A stretch of 64,000 bases of DNA from positions 1,116,001 to 1,180,000 of the forward strand of contig NZ_CP031148.1 in the NCBI RefSeq assembly GCF_003342675.1, in the 5' to 3' direction. Below, piece after piece: positions 8,469-17,662 of the stretch. The stretch comes from Haloplanus rubicundus (lineage in GTDB: Archaea > Halobacteriota > Halobacteria > Halobacteriales > Haloferacaceae). A program made the position numbers and the translations under genes. Numbering within the stretch: the stretch's first letter is position 1; every line of letters begins with the position of its first letter. The notes under the pieces were generated by a model, which was given only the letters and a program-made list of their open reading frames with translations, did not search any database and was not told where the DNA came from.

Positions 8469-9125
8469 ATGGCAGACCCAGTCAACGAAATCGTCAAAGA
8501 AATCCCGTTCGCCGAACTCGTGCGCAAGGCCGCGCTGGCGGTGGCCGACGGGCAGACCGCACTCGACCTCAACTCGATCCAGACCGCACAGACGCTCGCG
8601 GACATGGAACTCGACGCCGGCGCCGTCATCCTCGGCATCGTCGAGGAGACGGACGAGGACGGCAACGTCACGAACGTCTCGACGCTGACGAACGACCAGC
8701 CCCTTTCGCTCCTCGCGTACGGCGTCACGCCGACGTTCTACGAGTTCAGTGAGACGGAGATCGATCTCAAGTTCTGGGTTCGGTGGCACACCCGAAGCAC
8801 GCACGTCGAGAGCGATTCGACGTTCTCGCGGGACATGCGCACGTCCTACGAGCAGTCCCGCAAGAAGTACGGCGGCGGCGGTGGCGTCGGTCTCAACCTC
8901 GGCTTCTTCTCCATCGGGGGGAAGGGCGGCTACCAGAAACAGGAGGTCAAGGGCGAACGCGAGGTGGAACTCGACGTGCGCACCCACTCCGAGTACGACA
9001 GCCGCGTCTACGGTCTGGACGCGAGCGCGGCCTGCCGGTTGAAGACGACGCTGGTGCCCAAGCCGGCGCCCGACCGCTCGGTGCCCGACGTCATCACGCG
9101 GCCGGCCGAGGGTGGGTCGTCGTGA
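8469..9125 (+). CDS. Beta-rich protein, first gene of an unknown four-gene module
   Basis: 218 residues. The N-terminal amphipathic helix (IPFAELVRKAALAVADGQTALD) recurs in the next gene as a close variant. A beta-rich body follows with PLSLLAYGVTPTFYEFSETE and IDLKFWVRWHTR, then a Gly-rich GGGGGVGLNLGFFSIGGKGG stretch and a strand-rich end. The helix-then-beta layout reminds me of the DUF2589-type proteins of bacteria, whose function is unknown; that resemblance is from memory and unproven. No signal peptide or membrane span is seen. The stop overlaps the GTG of the next gene, so it is translationally coupled to it. Confidence 0.75.
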   Translation: MADPVNEIVKEIPFAELVRKAALAVADGQTALDLNSIQTAQTLADMELDAGAVILGIVEETDEDGNVTNVSTLTNDQPLSLLAYGVTPTFYEFSETEIDLKFWVRWHTRSTHVESDSTFSRDMRTSYEQSRKKYGGGGGVGLNLGFFSIGGKGGYQKQEVKGEREVELDVRTHSEYDSRVYGLDASAACRLKTTLVPKPAPDRSVPDVITRPAEGGSS

Positions 9126-9505
9126 GCGGCGCCGAACGCTGGGTCGCCCGCCCCCTCGGCGAACTCGTCACCGGCGTCGCCCGCGCGGTGGCGGAGGGAC
9201 AGACCGAACTCGACCGCGCTTCGCTCGCCACCCGGCGCGACGTTCGGCGGGCGGTCGAGGACGGCGACCTGGAGACGCCCATCGAGACGCCGTGGTTCCG
9301 ATTCTCGGGCGTCGAGGCCGACCTGAACGTCTCGCTGTCGATGCGGGGGCGCCCGGAACGCGACGAAAGTGGCAAGATTCGGGCCTACCGGCCGACGCTC
9401 GTCGCCGCGCCCACCGACCCCGAGTTCACCACCCGTACCGACTACGACGTGGCGGCGTCGAGTCGCGTGAGCCTCGACATCGTCCCCGTCCCCGGCCCCG
9501 AGTAG
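9122..9505 (+). CDS. Shorter paralogue of the preceding protein
   Basis: 127 residues. It repeats the plan of the previous protein: an amphipathic helix (LGELVTGVARAVAEGQTELD) and then a beta-rich part in which FSGVEADLNVSLSMRG matches FSETEIDLKFWVRW of its neighbour. It ends with strands (AASSRVSLDIVPVPGPE). It lacks the Gly-rich insert. The GTG start at 9122 overlaps the upstream stop (GTGA), and the next gene starts directly after its TAG. The two paralogues probably form a hetero-oligomer; that is inference from coupling and similarity. Confidence 0.75.
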   Translation: MSGAERWVARPLGELVTGVARAVAEGQTELDRASLATRRDVRRAVEDGDLETPIETPWFRFSGVEADLNVSLSMRGRPERDESGKIRAYRPTLVAAPTDPEFTTRTDYDVAASSRVSLDIVPVPGPE

Positions 9506-10633
9506 ATGCCCGGCGACGACTTCCGGTTCACGAGGGAACTCACCGCGCTCGACGCCACGAAACTCGACCGGGCCGAGGCCCGCGAAGTGGAGGGGCTCTA
9601 CCGGGCCAAGGAGTATCTCGCCACCGAGTTCCGTGATCGGCTGATCGAGGTCGAGAGCGAACGCGACCTGCTCCGGACGAGAGTCGACCGCCTGCAGGCC
9701 GAACGCGACTCCCTCCGGGAGCGCCTTGACGGCCTCGAAGCCGACCGGGGGAGCGTCGCCCCCGACCGCCTCGTCGCGTCGCTCGGCGACGCCCTCGCGA
9801 GCGCCCGCGACGACCTCTCGGCGGCCGAGTACGCCATCGGTCGGGTCGAAGTCGACCTCAAGGCGAACGTCGTCGGCGGCGACGACGGCCCGCGGTTCCA
9901 GCTCCCCGACCTCGCCGAGCCGGTGAACCGCGAGACGTTGAGTACGCTCCGCTTCGACCTCCGGCCGGCGGCTCCTGCGGAGGAGACGACCGTCTACGAT
10001 CCGATCCCGGACGTTCGCGACCGCTCGCTGGCCGAGGCCCGAGGGGCCGTCCAGCGGGCCGGCTTCACCGTCGGCGAGGTGACGACCGAACCCGGCGACG
10101 CCGACGACGTGGTGCTCGATCAGTTCCCGTCGCCCCGGTCCGTGGCGGAGCCCGGCACGCCGGTCGATCTGACCGTCTCGGAACGCCGCGAACTCGACGT
10201 GCCGAGCGTGATCGGACTCGACCTCGAGGACGCGGCGGCGGCGCTCGACGACGCCGGCCTGACGGTCGGCGCCGTCGACGCCGAGGCGCGCGACGCGCCG
10301 GCCGACGCCGTCGTCGGTCAGTCCCCGCCCGCGGGCGAGTCCGTGCCGGTCGGGACCGCCGTCGATCTGACCGTCTCGGCCGGGTCGGCAGCGGCCGACG
10401 CGGCGTCCGAACCACCCGAGTCGGACGGGCTCGAGGAGCGAGCGACCGTCGACCTCGAAGCCGTCGACGGAATCGGGCCGACGTACGCCGACCGCCTGCG
10501 CGAGTCGGGCGTCGCGGACGTGGCGACGCTGCTCGACCGCGACGTGGAGGCCGTGGCCGAAGTGACCCGCGCACCCGCGAGTCGGGTCGAGAACTGGTTC
10601 GTCGACGCGAGGCGGTTGCTGGAGGACGAATGA
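9506..10633 (+). CDS. Coiled-coil, double PASTA and helix-hairpin-helix protein
   Basis: 375 residues with an unusual domain string. Residues 15-82 form a charged coiled coil. Residues 85-155 look like a third copy of the module helix plus strands (RLVASLGDALASARDDLS, then VEVDLKANVV and TLSTLRFDLRP). Residues 165-226 and 229-291 are two PASTA domains, with the markers IPDV, A...L...GF.VG and QFPSPRSVAEPGTPVDLTV, then PSVIGLDLEDA and GQSPPAGESVPVGTAVDLTV. Residues 318-372 are a helix-hairpin-helix unit (VDGIGPTYADRL). PASTA domains usually sit outside bacterial cells on kinases or penicillin-binding proteins. Here there is no signal or membrane anchor, so a cytoplasmic scaffold is more likely. 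Its ATGA overlap couples it to the next gene. Confidence 0.8.
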   Translation: MPGDDFRFTRELTALDATKLDRAEAREVEGLYRAKEYLATEFRDRLIEVESERDLLRTRVDRLQAERDSLRERLDGLEADRGSVAPDRLVASLGDALASARDDLSAAEYAIGRVEVDLKANVVGGDDGPRFQLPDLAEPVNRETLSTLRFDLRPAAPAEETTVYDPIPDVRDRSLAEARGAVQRAGFTVGEVTTEPGDADDVVLDQFPSPRSVAEPGTPVDLTVSERRELDVPSVIGLDLEDAAAALDDAGLTVGAVDAEARDAPADAVVGQSPPAGESVPVGTAVDLTVSAGSAAADAASEPPESDGLEERATVDLEAVDGIGPTYADRLRESGVADVATLLDRDVEAVAEVTRAPASRVENWFVDARRLLEDE

Positions 10634-10872
10634 CCGACACACACCTGCTCGCCTTCGCCCCGTCGAGCGACGAGGCGGCGATCCGTGCCGTCCTCGACCG
10701 GGTCGTCGCCGCGGGCGGCGAACTCGTCGTCGTCGCCGGCGCGGGGGTGGTCGTTCGCGCGCCACAGGCCGTGGCGGACGCGGCGGCGGCCCACCCGGCG
10801 GTGGCCCACGTCGGCGGCGTGGCGCTACCGGATCGGGAGCCAGTTCGGATCCGCCGGCCGCCCCCGGAGTGA
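10630..10872 (+). CDS. Small propeptide-like protein closing the module
   Basis: 80 residues. The pattern HLLAFAP, then a helix (DEAAIRAVLDRVVAAGGELV), then VVVRAPQAVADAAAAHPAV and AHVGGVAL resembles the small ferredoxin-like fold of subtilase propeptides and I9-type inhibitors, where a similar 'aP.av..l..hPgV' segment occurs. That is a fold-level guess. No protease gene is near, so it may be a free chaperone, inhibitor or binding module for the three preceding proteins. It overlaps the PASTA gene by four bases (ATGA). Confidence 0.65.
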   Translation: MTDTHLLAFAPSSDEAAIRAVLDRVVAAGGELVVVAGAGVVVRAPQAVADAAAAHPAVAHVGGVALPDREPVRIRRPPPE

Positions 10873-10936
10873 GGGGCGGGGCGCCACCGCCCGATTGAGA
10901 ACTGTTCACACCACCCACGTCCGGCGATTACGCCCA

Positions 10937-10949
10937 CGAAAGCTTTAGG
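10937..10949 (+). promoter_or_regulatory. BRE/TATA region of topA
   Basis: The sequence CGAAAGCTTTAGG lies about 30 bases before the topA ATG, with a purine-rich BRE followed by an AT-rich core. This is the spacing of haloarchaeal promoters with short leaders. Confidence 0.55.
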
Positions 10950-10974
10950 CGGGTGGTCGGCTTACGAGTCGGCG

Positions 10975-13491
10975 ATGAAACGCGGCCCCGAACTGATCAT
11001 TACCGAGAAGGACAACGCCGCCCGCCGCATCGCGGACATTCTGAGCGGCGGCAGTGCGGACGCCGACCGCGTCAACGGCGTCAACGTCTACAAGTGGGGC
11101 GGCAAGCGGTGTATCGGGCTCTCGGGCCACGTCGTCGGCGTCGACTTCCCGTCCGAGTACAGCGACTGGCGCGACGTCGAACCCGTCGAACTCGTCACCG
11201 CCGAGGTGGAGAAGCGGCCGACGCAGGAGAACATCGTCGCCGCGCTCCGCCGCATGGCGCGCAACGCCTCGCGCATCCACATCGCGACCGACTACGACCG
11301 CGAGGGCGAGTTGATCGGGAAGGAGGCGTACGAACTCGTCCGCGAGGTGAACGAGGAGGCGCCCATCGACCGCGTGCGCTTCTCCTCGATCACCGACCGC
11401 GAGGTGACCGAGGCCTTCGCCGACCCCGACGAACTCGACTTCGACCTTGCCGCTGCGGGCGAGGCCCGACAGATCGTCGACCTGATGTGGGGCGCGTCGC
11501 TCACCCGGTTTCTCTCCCTCTCGGCCCGGCAGCTCGGCGACGACTTCATCTCCGTCGGCCGGGTGCAGGGACCGACGCTCAAGCTGATCGTCGACCGCGA
11601 GCGCGAAATCGACGCCTTCGACCCCGAGGACTACTGGGAGCTGTTCGCGGACCTCACGAAGGACGACGAGACGTTCGAGGCGGGCTACTTCTACCTCGAC
11701 GAGGACGACACGGAGGCCGACCGGGTCTGGGACGAGGCGACGGCCACCGCCGTCTACGACGTCCTCGCCGCGGCGTCGACGGCGACGGTCGAAGAGGTGC
11801 GCCGGCGCACCCGCACCGACGACCCGCCGGCACCGTTCAACACGACGCAGTTCATCCGCGCCGCGAGCGGTATCGGCTACTCCGCCCAGCGCTCCATGAG
11901 CATCGCGGAGGACCTCTACACCGCCGGCTACATCACGTACCCGCGGACGGACAACACGGTCTACCCCGAGGATCTGGAGCCACGGGACCTGCTCGACGCC
12001 CTCTCCTCGGGGCCGCGCTTCGGCGACGACGCCGCCAGCCTCCTCGACGCCGAGGACATCACCCCAACTGCGGGCGACGAGGAGACGACCGACCACCCGC
12101 CGATCCATCCGACGGACGAACTCCCCTCGCCCACCGACCTCTCGGAGGACGAGTGGGAGGTGTACGAACTCGTCGTGCGGCGCTTCCTCGCCACCGTCGC
12201 GGACGCGGCGACGTGGGAGCACCTGCGCGTCGTGGCGACCGTCGCGGGCGAGGGGATGGAGCCCTCGCTCAAGGCCAACGGCAAACGGCTGGTCGACCCC
12301 GGCTACCACGCCGTCTACCCGTACCGCTCGACGACGGAGAACTACGTCCCCGACGTGGCCGAGGGCGAGGAACTCGCCCTGACGGACGCCCGCATGGAGG
12401 CCAAGCAGACCCAGCCCCCCCGCCGATACGGGCAGTCCCGCCTCATCGAGACGATGGAGAAGATGGGCATCGGGACGAAGGCGACCCGACACGACGTGAT
12501 CCAGAAGCTGTACGACCGGGGGTACATCGAGGGCGACCCGCCGCGGCCGACCCGCCTCGCCCGCGGCGTCGTCGAGGCGTCCGAGGAGTTCGCGGACCTC
12601 ATCGTCAGCGAGGAGATGACCGCGCAGTTGGAGGCGGACATGCAGGCCATCGCGCGCGGCGAGGCGACGTTGGAGGACGTGACCGACGAGTCCCGCGAGA
12701 TGCTGGAGCGCGTCTTCGACCGCCTCACGGAGTCCCGGGAGGAACTCGGCGACCACCTCCGCGACTCGCTGAAAGCGGACAAGACCGTCGGCCCCTGTCC
12801 CGAGTCGGACCACGACCTGGTGATCCGGCGGAGCCGCCACGGGTCCTACTTCGTCGGCTGCGACGGCTACCCGGACTGCGAGTTCACGCTGCCGCTCCCG
12901 TCGACGGGCAAGCCCATCCTGCTCGACGAGACGTGTCCGGACCACGGCCTCGCGGACGTGAAGATGCTCGCCGGCCGCAAGACGTTCGTCCACGGCTGTC
13001 CGCTGTGTGCCGCCGAGGCGGCCGACGAGGAACCCGACCTGATCGTCGGCCCCTGCCCCGAGTGTGGCGAGGACGAGGGCGGCGAACTCGCGATCAAGCG
13101 CCTCCGTTCGGGCGGTCGGCTCGTCGGCTGTACGCGCTATCCCGACTGCGACTACTCCCTGCCGATGCCCCGGCGGGGCGAGGCCGAACTCACCGACGAG
13201 ACGTGCGAGGAACACGGTCTGCCGGGCATCCGCATCACCTACGAGGACGCCGACCGGGAGCCGTGGGACCTCGGCTGTCCCATCTGTAACTACCGCGAGT
13301 ATCAGGCCCGGCAGGCGGGGACGGAACTGGAGGCCATCGACGGCATCGGCGAGAAGACGGCCGAGAAACTGAAAGACGCGGGCGTCGAGGACGTGGCCGG
13401 CCTGAAGTCGGCCGAACCCGACTCGCTCGCCGACGAAATCGACGGCGTCGGGCCGGATACGGTGCGGAACTGGCAGGCCGACGCCGACTGA
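10975..13491 (+). CDS. topA: DNA topoisomerase I (type IA)
   Basis: 838 residues. It relaxes negatively supercoiled DNA by a transient 5' phosphotyrosine link. The Toprim domain starts at LIITEKDNAARRIADIL, with DYDREGE inside. The active-site Tyr is residue 322 in YITYPRTDN. After the catalytic core come four Cys-rich zinc modules (for example PCPESDHDL...CDGYPDC and PCPECGEDEGG...CTRYPDC), and the protein ends with a helix-hairpin-helix (IDGIGEKTAEKLKDAGVEDV), an addition common in haloarchaeal versions. Its TGA stop forms the first edge of a palindromic repeat element. Confidence 0.97.
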   Translation: MKRGPELIITEKDNAARRIADILSGGSADADRVNGVNVYKWGGKRCIGLSGHVVGVDFPSEYSDWRDVEPVELVTAEVEKRPTQENIVAALRRMARNASRIHIATDYDREGELIGKEAYELVREVNEEAPIDRVRFSSITDREVTEAFADPDELDFDLAAAGEARQIVDLMWGASLTRFLSLSARQLGDDFISVGRVQGPTLKLIVDREREIDAFDPEDYWELFADLTKDDETFEAGYFYLDEDDTEADRVWDEATATAVYDVLAAASTATVEEVRRRTRTDDPPAPFNTTQFIRAASGIGYSAQRSMSIAEDLYTAGYITYPRTDNTVYPEDLEPRDLLDALSSGPRFGDDAASLLDAEDITPTAGDEETTDHPPIHPTDELPSPTDLSEDEWEVYELVVRRFLATVADAATWEHLRVVATVAGEGMEPSLKANGKRLVDPGYHAVYPYRSTTENYVPDVAEGEELALTDARMEAKQTQPPRRYGQSRLIETMEKMGIGTKATRHDVIQKLYDRGYIEGDPPRPTRLARGVVEASEEFADLIVSEEMTAQLEADMQAIARGEATLEDVTDESREMLERVFDRLTESREELGDHLRDSLKADKTVGPCPESDHDLVIRRSRHGSYFVGCDGYPDCEFTLPLPSTGKPILLDETCPDHGLADVKMLAGRKTFVHGCPLCAAEAADEEPDLIVGPCPECGEDEGGELAIKRLRSGGRLVGCTRYPDCDYSLPMPRRGEAELTDETCEEHGLPGIRITYEDADREPWDLGCPICNYREYQARQAGTELEAIDGIGEKTAEKLKDAGVEDVAGLKSAEPDSLADEIDGVGPDTVRNWQADAD

Positions 13492-13569
13492 TACGGATTA
13501 GTGTAACTGGTTACCGGTGGGTCGCCGGACACTCTCGACGAACGACCGGTACTGACTAATGACCCGTAT
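13491..13569. repeat. Palindromic intergenic element, copy B
   Basis: The left arm ATACGGATTAGTGTAA starts on the last base of the topA TGA stop; the right arm ends CCCGTAT. The inner stem CCGGTGGGTCG pairs with CGAACGACCGG at 9 of 11 positions. It has the same layout as copies at 19367 and 39216 but is less perfect. The rest of the gap to 13648 holds a T-run (CCCTTTTTTAT) that may be the promoter of the next gene. Confidence 0.75.
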
Positions 13570-13647
13570 GAGACCCAGACCGGTAACCGCGCTCGAGTGA
13601 CCGCGAGTCGGACCCTTTTTATCGGCTCCGCGGAGTAGGGTGTCTCA

Positions 13648-14361
13648 ATGACCGCGCCGTGGGACGACTGGGATCACGTTCTCAAGGTCGACCCCGACAA
13701 GGAACTCGTCGACGGCGAGACCTTCGAGGACGTCTGTGCGACCGGGACCGACGCCATCGAGATCGGTGGCACGACAGGGATGACCAAAGAGAAGATGGAG
13801 ACGGTCGTCGAGGCTTGTAGCAAGTACGGCGTCCCGTTGTATCAGGAGCCCTCGAATCCGGCCGTCGTCATCGAGGACGACGCCCTCGACGGCTACCTGA
13901 TCCCGACGGTGTTCAACGCCGGCGACAGCTTCTGGGTGACCGGTGCCCACAAGGAGTGGGTTCGCATCGAGAACGGTCTCGACTGGAGCCGTACGCACAC
14001 GGAGGCGTACATCGTCCTCAACCCCGACTCGTCGGTCGCGGAGTACACCGAAGCCGACTGCGACCAGTCGCCGGACGACGTGGCCGCCTACGCCGCCGTC
14101 GCGGAGAAACTGTTCGGCCAAGAGATCGTCTACATCGAGTATTCGGGCACCTTCGGCGACCCCGAGACGGTCGCGGCCGCGGCCGACGCCCTCTGTGAGT
14201 CCACCCTCTTTTACGGCGGCGGCGTCGGCGACTACGACACCGCCCACGAGATGGGGCAGTACTCCGACGTGGTGGTCGTCGGTGACCTCCTCCACGACGA
14301 GGGGTGTGCGGCCGTCCGCGAGACGGTCGAGGGCGTCAAAGACGCCCACGCCGACGACTGA
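13648..14361 (+). CDS. Geranylgeranylglyceryl phosphate synthase (PcrB family)
   Basis: 237 residues, the usual size. It transfers geranylgeranyl from its diphosphate to sn-glycerol-1-phosphate, the first committed step of archaeal ether lipid synthesis. The family markers are clear: [11 protein letters not shown] at the start, [24 protein letters not shown], and the phosphate-binding end of the barrel ([16 protein letters not shown] followed by [11 protein letters not shown]). The enzyme is cytoplasmic or membrane-associated. It is transcribed on its own, between a palindromic element and a convergent membrane-protein gene. Confidence 0.94.
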   Translation: MTAPWDDWDHVLKVDPDKELVDGETFEDVCATGTDAIEIGGTTGMTKEKMETVVEACSKYGVPLYQEPSNPAVVIEDDALDGYLIPTVFNAGDSFWVTGAHKEWVRIENGLDWSRTHTEAYIVLNPDSSVAEYTEADCDQSPDDVAAYAAVAEKLFGQEIVYIEYSGTFGDPETVAAAADALCESTLFYGGGVGDYDTAHEMGQYSDVVVVGDLLHDEGCAAVRETVEGVKDAHADD

Positions 14362-14367
14362 TTCCGA

Positions 14368-14628
14368 TCAGGCCGGGTCCGCGGTCGCCGCCGACCTCGT
14401 CGCTCCCGTCCCCGATCCGCCGTCCGTCGCGTCGTCGGCCGGCCGACTCCCGTTCCAGACGCCGACGGCGACGAGGCCGCCGTAGAACCTGACGGCCGCG
14501 GCGAGGAGGGGCCCGACGCCCGGCACCGCGAGCGGGAGGGTCGCGACCAGTAACGTCCCCACGAGGAGGGTGTGTCGCCCTCCGTCGGTGTCGAGCGGCC
14601 AGCGAAGCAGCGAGTCGAGGTCCGTCAT
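14368..14628 (-). CDS. Small membrane protein of unknown function
   Basis: 86 residues starting MTDLDSLLRWPLDTDGG. Two hydrophobic spans follow (about residues 20-37 and 40-60), then a short cytoplasmic-type tail rich in Gly, Ser and Thr. The upstream in-frame ATG at 14652 would only add MPRPSRLA. It is convergent with the lipid synthase, six bases apart. I do not recognise a function. Confidence 0.65.
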   Translation of the reverse strand: MTDLDSLLRWPLDTDGGRHTLLVGTLLVATLPLAVPGVGPLLAAAVRFYGGLVAVGVWNGSRPADDATDGGSGTGATRSAATADPA

Positions 14629-14677
14629 TGCGAGGCGGGATGGCCTCGGCATGGGATATAAACCATCGGACCGGGAT

Positions 14678-15001
14678 TCAGGACTCGTCGCGTGAGAACC
14701 GCTCCCGGTCGTCGATCATCTCGAGGAACGGCTCGATCTCCTCGAACCGCGGGCCGCGTTCGAGCGTCTCCGTCTCCGGATCCCAGTCGACGAGTTCGGC
14801 GTCGTCCAGCTTGGGGAGATGATTGTGACGGAGTTCTATTCGGAGGATGTCCGGCTCGTCGTCCCCGGTAAACAGGGTCGTTCGGATCGGTTCGTCGGTC
14901 CGTCCGTCCGGGTCGGCGAGCGCCCAGAGGATGTATCGGCGATACTCGTGGCTGAGGAGTTCGAACAGTTCGTCGAGCGAGCCGTCGTCCCCGTCTCTCA
15001 T
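14678..15001 (-). CDS. Winged-helix transcriptional regulator-like protein
   Basis: 107 residues. The segment LDELFELLSHEYRRYILWAL is the hallmark first helix of a large haloarchaeal winged-helix group related to ArsR, followed by IELRHNHLPKLDDAELVDWD, which reads as the recognition helix and wing. There is no sensor domain. The start at 15001 is the first ATG in front of this motif; longer forms run through non-conserved sequence. A T-run directly upstream (15001-15007) may belong to its promoter. The target is unknown. Confidence 0.8.
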   Translation of the reverse strand: MRDGDDGSLDELFELLSHEYRRYILWALADPDGRTDEPIRTTLFTGDDEPDILRIELRHNHLPKLDDAELVDWDPETETLERGPRFEEIEPFLEMIDDRERFSRDES

Positions 15002-15199
15002 TTTTTGTGTCCACGAGCCGCGACGGGGACCGAACTGGTCCCCGAAGCAGTCGTTACCACGAGGCGTGCGAAGCGGCAAGTAACTACCGCCCACTCGTCT
15101 CCTCTTGGTCCGGCAGCCGGGGGCGTCGTCGCGAGTGGTCGACGGGTGACTCCCGTTCGGCACCGGGATTTTTCTCGTCGTCAGCCGAAGCCCCGGGCG

Positions 15200-16303
15200 A
15201 TGGAGATTACCGACGTACGCGTCGAACGGATCGAAGTGCCCCTCGACCGACCGCTGGGCGTCTCTCGCGACCGCTCCATGTCCGCCCGTGGGGCGGCCTT
15301 CGTCGTCGTCGAGACGGACGAAGGCATCACGGGCATCGGCGAGGGCGTGGGACCGGAGTCGTACATCATCGAGCGCATCGTCGAGGAGAAGTACGCGCCC
15401 CTGCTGATCGGGGAGGACCCCCTCGACATCGAGCGTCACTGGCAGTCGATGGTGACCGATACGGTCTACAAGGACCGGAAGGGACAGGGGCTATCGGCGG
15501 CCAGCGGCGTCGACATCGCGCTCTGGGACGTTGCGGGCAAACACCACGGCGTCCCCGTCTATCGACTGCTCGGCGGGCCGATGGAGGAGTCGCTCAAGCC
15601 GTACGCGAGCGACCTGTTCTGGCAGGACCCGGAGACGATGGCCGAGCGAGCCGGATCGTACGTCGACCGCGGATTCGCGGGCGTGAAGACGCATCTCGGC
15701 CGTGGCCTCGACGCCGACGAGGAGCGCGTGGCGGCCATGCGCGACGCCATCGGCCCCGACACGGCGCTGATGGTCGACATGAACTGCGGCTACGACCGCC
15801 CCGAGGCTCGCCGCGTCGGGCGGATGCTGGAGGAGTACGACGTCTACTGGTACGAGGAGCCGATGACGCCGTACGACGTGGACGGCCTCGCCGCGCTGCG
15901 CGAGGAACTTTCGGTGCCCATCGCGTCCGGCGAGAACGAGTACACGAAGTGGGGCTTTCACGACCTCTTCGAGGCCGACGCGGTGGACTACGCGATGCCC
16001 GACGTGATGCGCTGTGGCGGCATCACGGAGGCGAAGAAGATCTGCGCGCTCGCGGAGACGTACAACACGGTCTGTACTCCCCACTGTTTCACCACCGGCG
16101 TCGGCCTCGCGGCGACGATGCACGTCATGGCGGCGTCGCCGGCCTGTGAGTGGCTGGAGTTCGACCCCACGCACTTCGAGGTGTACGAACCCCTCTTCGA
16201 GACGCCGCCGGAAATCGAGGACGGCCGGATCGCACTCCCCGAGGAGCCGGGACTCGGCGTCCACCTCGACGAGGACGTGATCGGCGAGTTCCGCGTCGAC
16301 TGA
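15200..16303 (+). CDS. Mandelate racemase/muconate lactonizing enzyme family protein (enolase superfamily)
   Basis: 367 residues with the enolase-superfamily layout: a capping domain (MEITDVRVERIEVPL) and then a barrel with metal ligands in VDMNCGYD (about residue 193), WYEEPM (about 219) and SGENEY (about 243). The Lys position reads GVKTHLG (about 161) rather than the common KxK, and a His-containing PHCFTTGVG segment near 295 may serve as general acid or base. Members dehydrate or epimerise sugar acids. No sugar catabolism gene lies nearby, so the substrate is open. Confidence 0.85.
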   Translation: MEITDVRVERIEVPLDRPLGVSRDRSMSARGAAFVVVETDEGITGIGEGVGPESYIIERIVEEKYAPLLIGEDPLDIERHWQSMVTDTVYKDRKGQGLSAASGVDIALWDVAGKHHGVPVYRLLGGPMEESLKPYASDLFWQDPETMAERAGSYVDRGFAGVKTHLGRGLDADEERVAAMRDAIGPDTALMVDMNCGYDRPEARRVGRMLEEYDVYWYEEPMTPYDVDGLAALREELSVPIASGENEYTKWGFHDLFEADAVDYAMPDVMRCGGITEAKKICALAETYNTVCTPHCFTTGVGLAATMHVMAASPACEWLEFDPTHFEVYEPLFETPPEIEDGRIALPEEPGLGVHLDEDVIGEFRVD

Positions 16304-16330
16304 GCGGCGCGACGACTCCAAACGGTCGCG

Positions 16331-16336
16331 TTTAAG
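16331..16336 (+). promoter_or_regulatory. TATA-like box of aspS
   Basis: TTTAAG lies 30 bases before the aspS ATG and is followed by GC-rich DNA up to the start, which fits a leaderless transcript. Confidence 0.5.
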
Positions 16337-16360
16337 ACGCGGGGTCCGATACGAAGGTGT

Positions 16361-17662
16361 ATGCAGGACCGAACCTACACGGCCGACGTCGCCGCCGGCG
16401 AGACGGCGACGGTCGCCGGCTGGGTCCACGAAATCCGGGACCTCGGCGGTATCGCCTTCCTGATTCTCCGGGACAAATCCGGCAAACTTCAGGTCAAATT
16501 CGAGAAAGACGAGATGGACGAGGACCTCGTCGAGACGGGACTCGGCGCCCACCGCGAGAGCGTCGTCGCCGTCACCGGCGCCGTCGAGGAGGAGCCGCGC
16601 GCACCGACGGGGCTGGAGATGGTGCCCGACTCCGTCGACGTGCTGGCCGAGGCCGATCCCGAACTCCCCCTCGACCCCTCCGGAAAGGTCGACGCCGAAC
16701 TTCCCACCCGGCTGGACAACCGCACGCTCGACCTCCGCAAGCCCGAGGTGAAGGCCATCTTCGAGATTCGGAGCGAGATTCTGCGCTCGGTCCGCGAGTA
16801 CTTCCGCTCGGTCGGCTCGACGGAGATCAACACGCCGAAAATCGTCGCCACGGGGACGGAGGGCGGCACCGAACTCTTCCCCATCACCTACTTCGGGAAG
16901 GAGGCGTTCATGAACCAGTCGCCACAGCTGTTCAAACAGCTGATGGTCGGCAGCGGGCTGGAGCGGGTCTTCGAAATCGGCCCCATCTTCCGCGCGGAGG
17001 AGCACAACACGCCCCGCCACCTCAACGAGGCGACGATGATCGACTTCGAGTCGGCCTTCGTCGACCACCACGAGGCGATGGACGTGTGCGAGGGGACGCT
17101 CAAGGCGGCCTACGAGGGCGTCGCCGAGAACTGCGCCGAGGAGCTGGAACTCCTCGGCTACGACGACTTCGCGGTTCCGGACGCCGACTTCCCGCGGCTC
17201 ACCTACGAGGAGGCCATCGAGCGGATCAACGCGACGGGCGCCCTCGACGAGCAGTTGGTGTGGGGCGACGACCTGCCGACGGAGGCCGAGAAGGCCCTCG
17301 GTTCGGACGTGGGCGGCCACTACTTCATCACCGACTGGCCCTCGGAGATCAAGCCGTTCTACATTCAGGACTACGACGACGACCCGCAGCTCTCGAAGGG
17401 CTTCGACCTGATGCACCCGCGGATGGAGCTCGTCTCGGGCGGCCAGCGCGAACACCGCTACGACGAACTCGTCGCTGGCTTCGAACAGCAGGGACTCGAC
17501 CCCGAGCAGTTCGACTACTACACGAAGATGTTCAAATACGGGATGCCGCCCCACGCCGGGTGGGCCTACGGCGTCGAACGTCTCGTGATGACGATGCTCG
17601 ATCTGGGGAACATCCGCGAGGCGGTGCTGTTCCCACGCGACCGGCAGCGGCTGAGTCCGTAG
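16361..17662 (+). CDS. aspS: Aspartyl-tRNA synthetase, archaeal type
   Basis: 433 residues, the normal archaeal length. An N-terminal OB-fold anticodon-binding domain ([20 protein letters not shown]) is followed by the class II core: motif 2 in [20 protein letters not shown], and motif 3 in [16 protein letters not shown]. It charges tRNA-Asp; whether it also charges tRNA-Asn cannot be told here. Odd feature: the coding segment for its last residues ([10 protein letters not shown] plus stop) is repeated twice more in the 165 bases downstream. Confidence 0.97.
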   Translation: MQDRTYTADVAAGETATVAGWVHEIRDLGGIAFLILRDKSGKLQVKFEKDEMDEDLVETGLGAHRESVVAVTGAVEEEPRAPTGLEMVPDSVDVLAEADPELPLDPSGKVDAELPTRLDNRTLDLRKPEVKAIFEIRSEILRSVREYFRSVGSTEINTPKIVATGTEGGTELFPITYFGKEAFMNQSPQLFKQLMVGSGLERVFEIGPIFRAEEHNTPRHLNEATMIDFESAFVDHHEAMDVCEGTLKAAYEGVAENCAEELELLGYDDFAVPDADFPRLTYEEAIERINATGALDEQLVWGDDLPTEAEKALGSDVGGHYFITDWPSEIKPFYIQDYDDDPQLSKGFDLMHPRMELVSGGQREHRYDELVAGFEQQGLDPEQFDYYTKMFKYGMPPHAGWAYGVERLVMTMLDLGNIREAVLFPRDRQRLSP

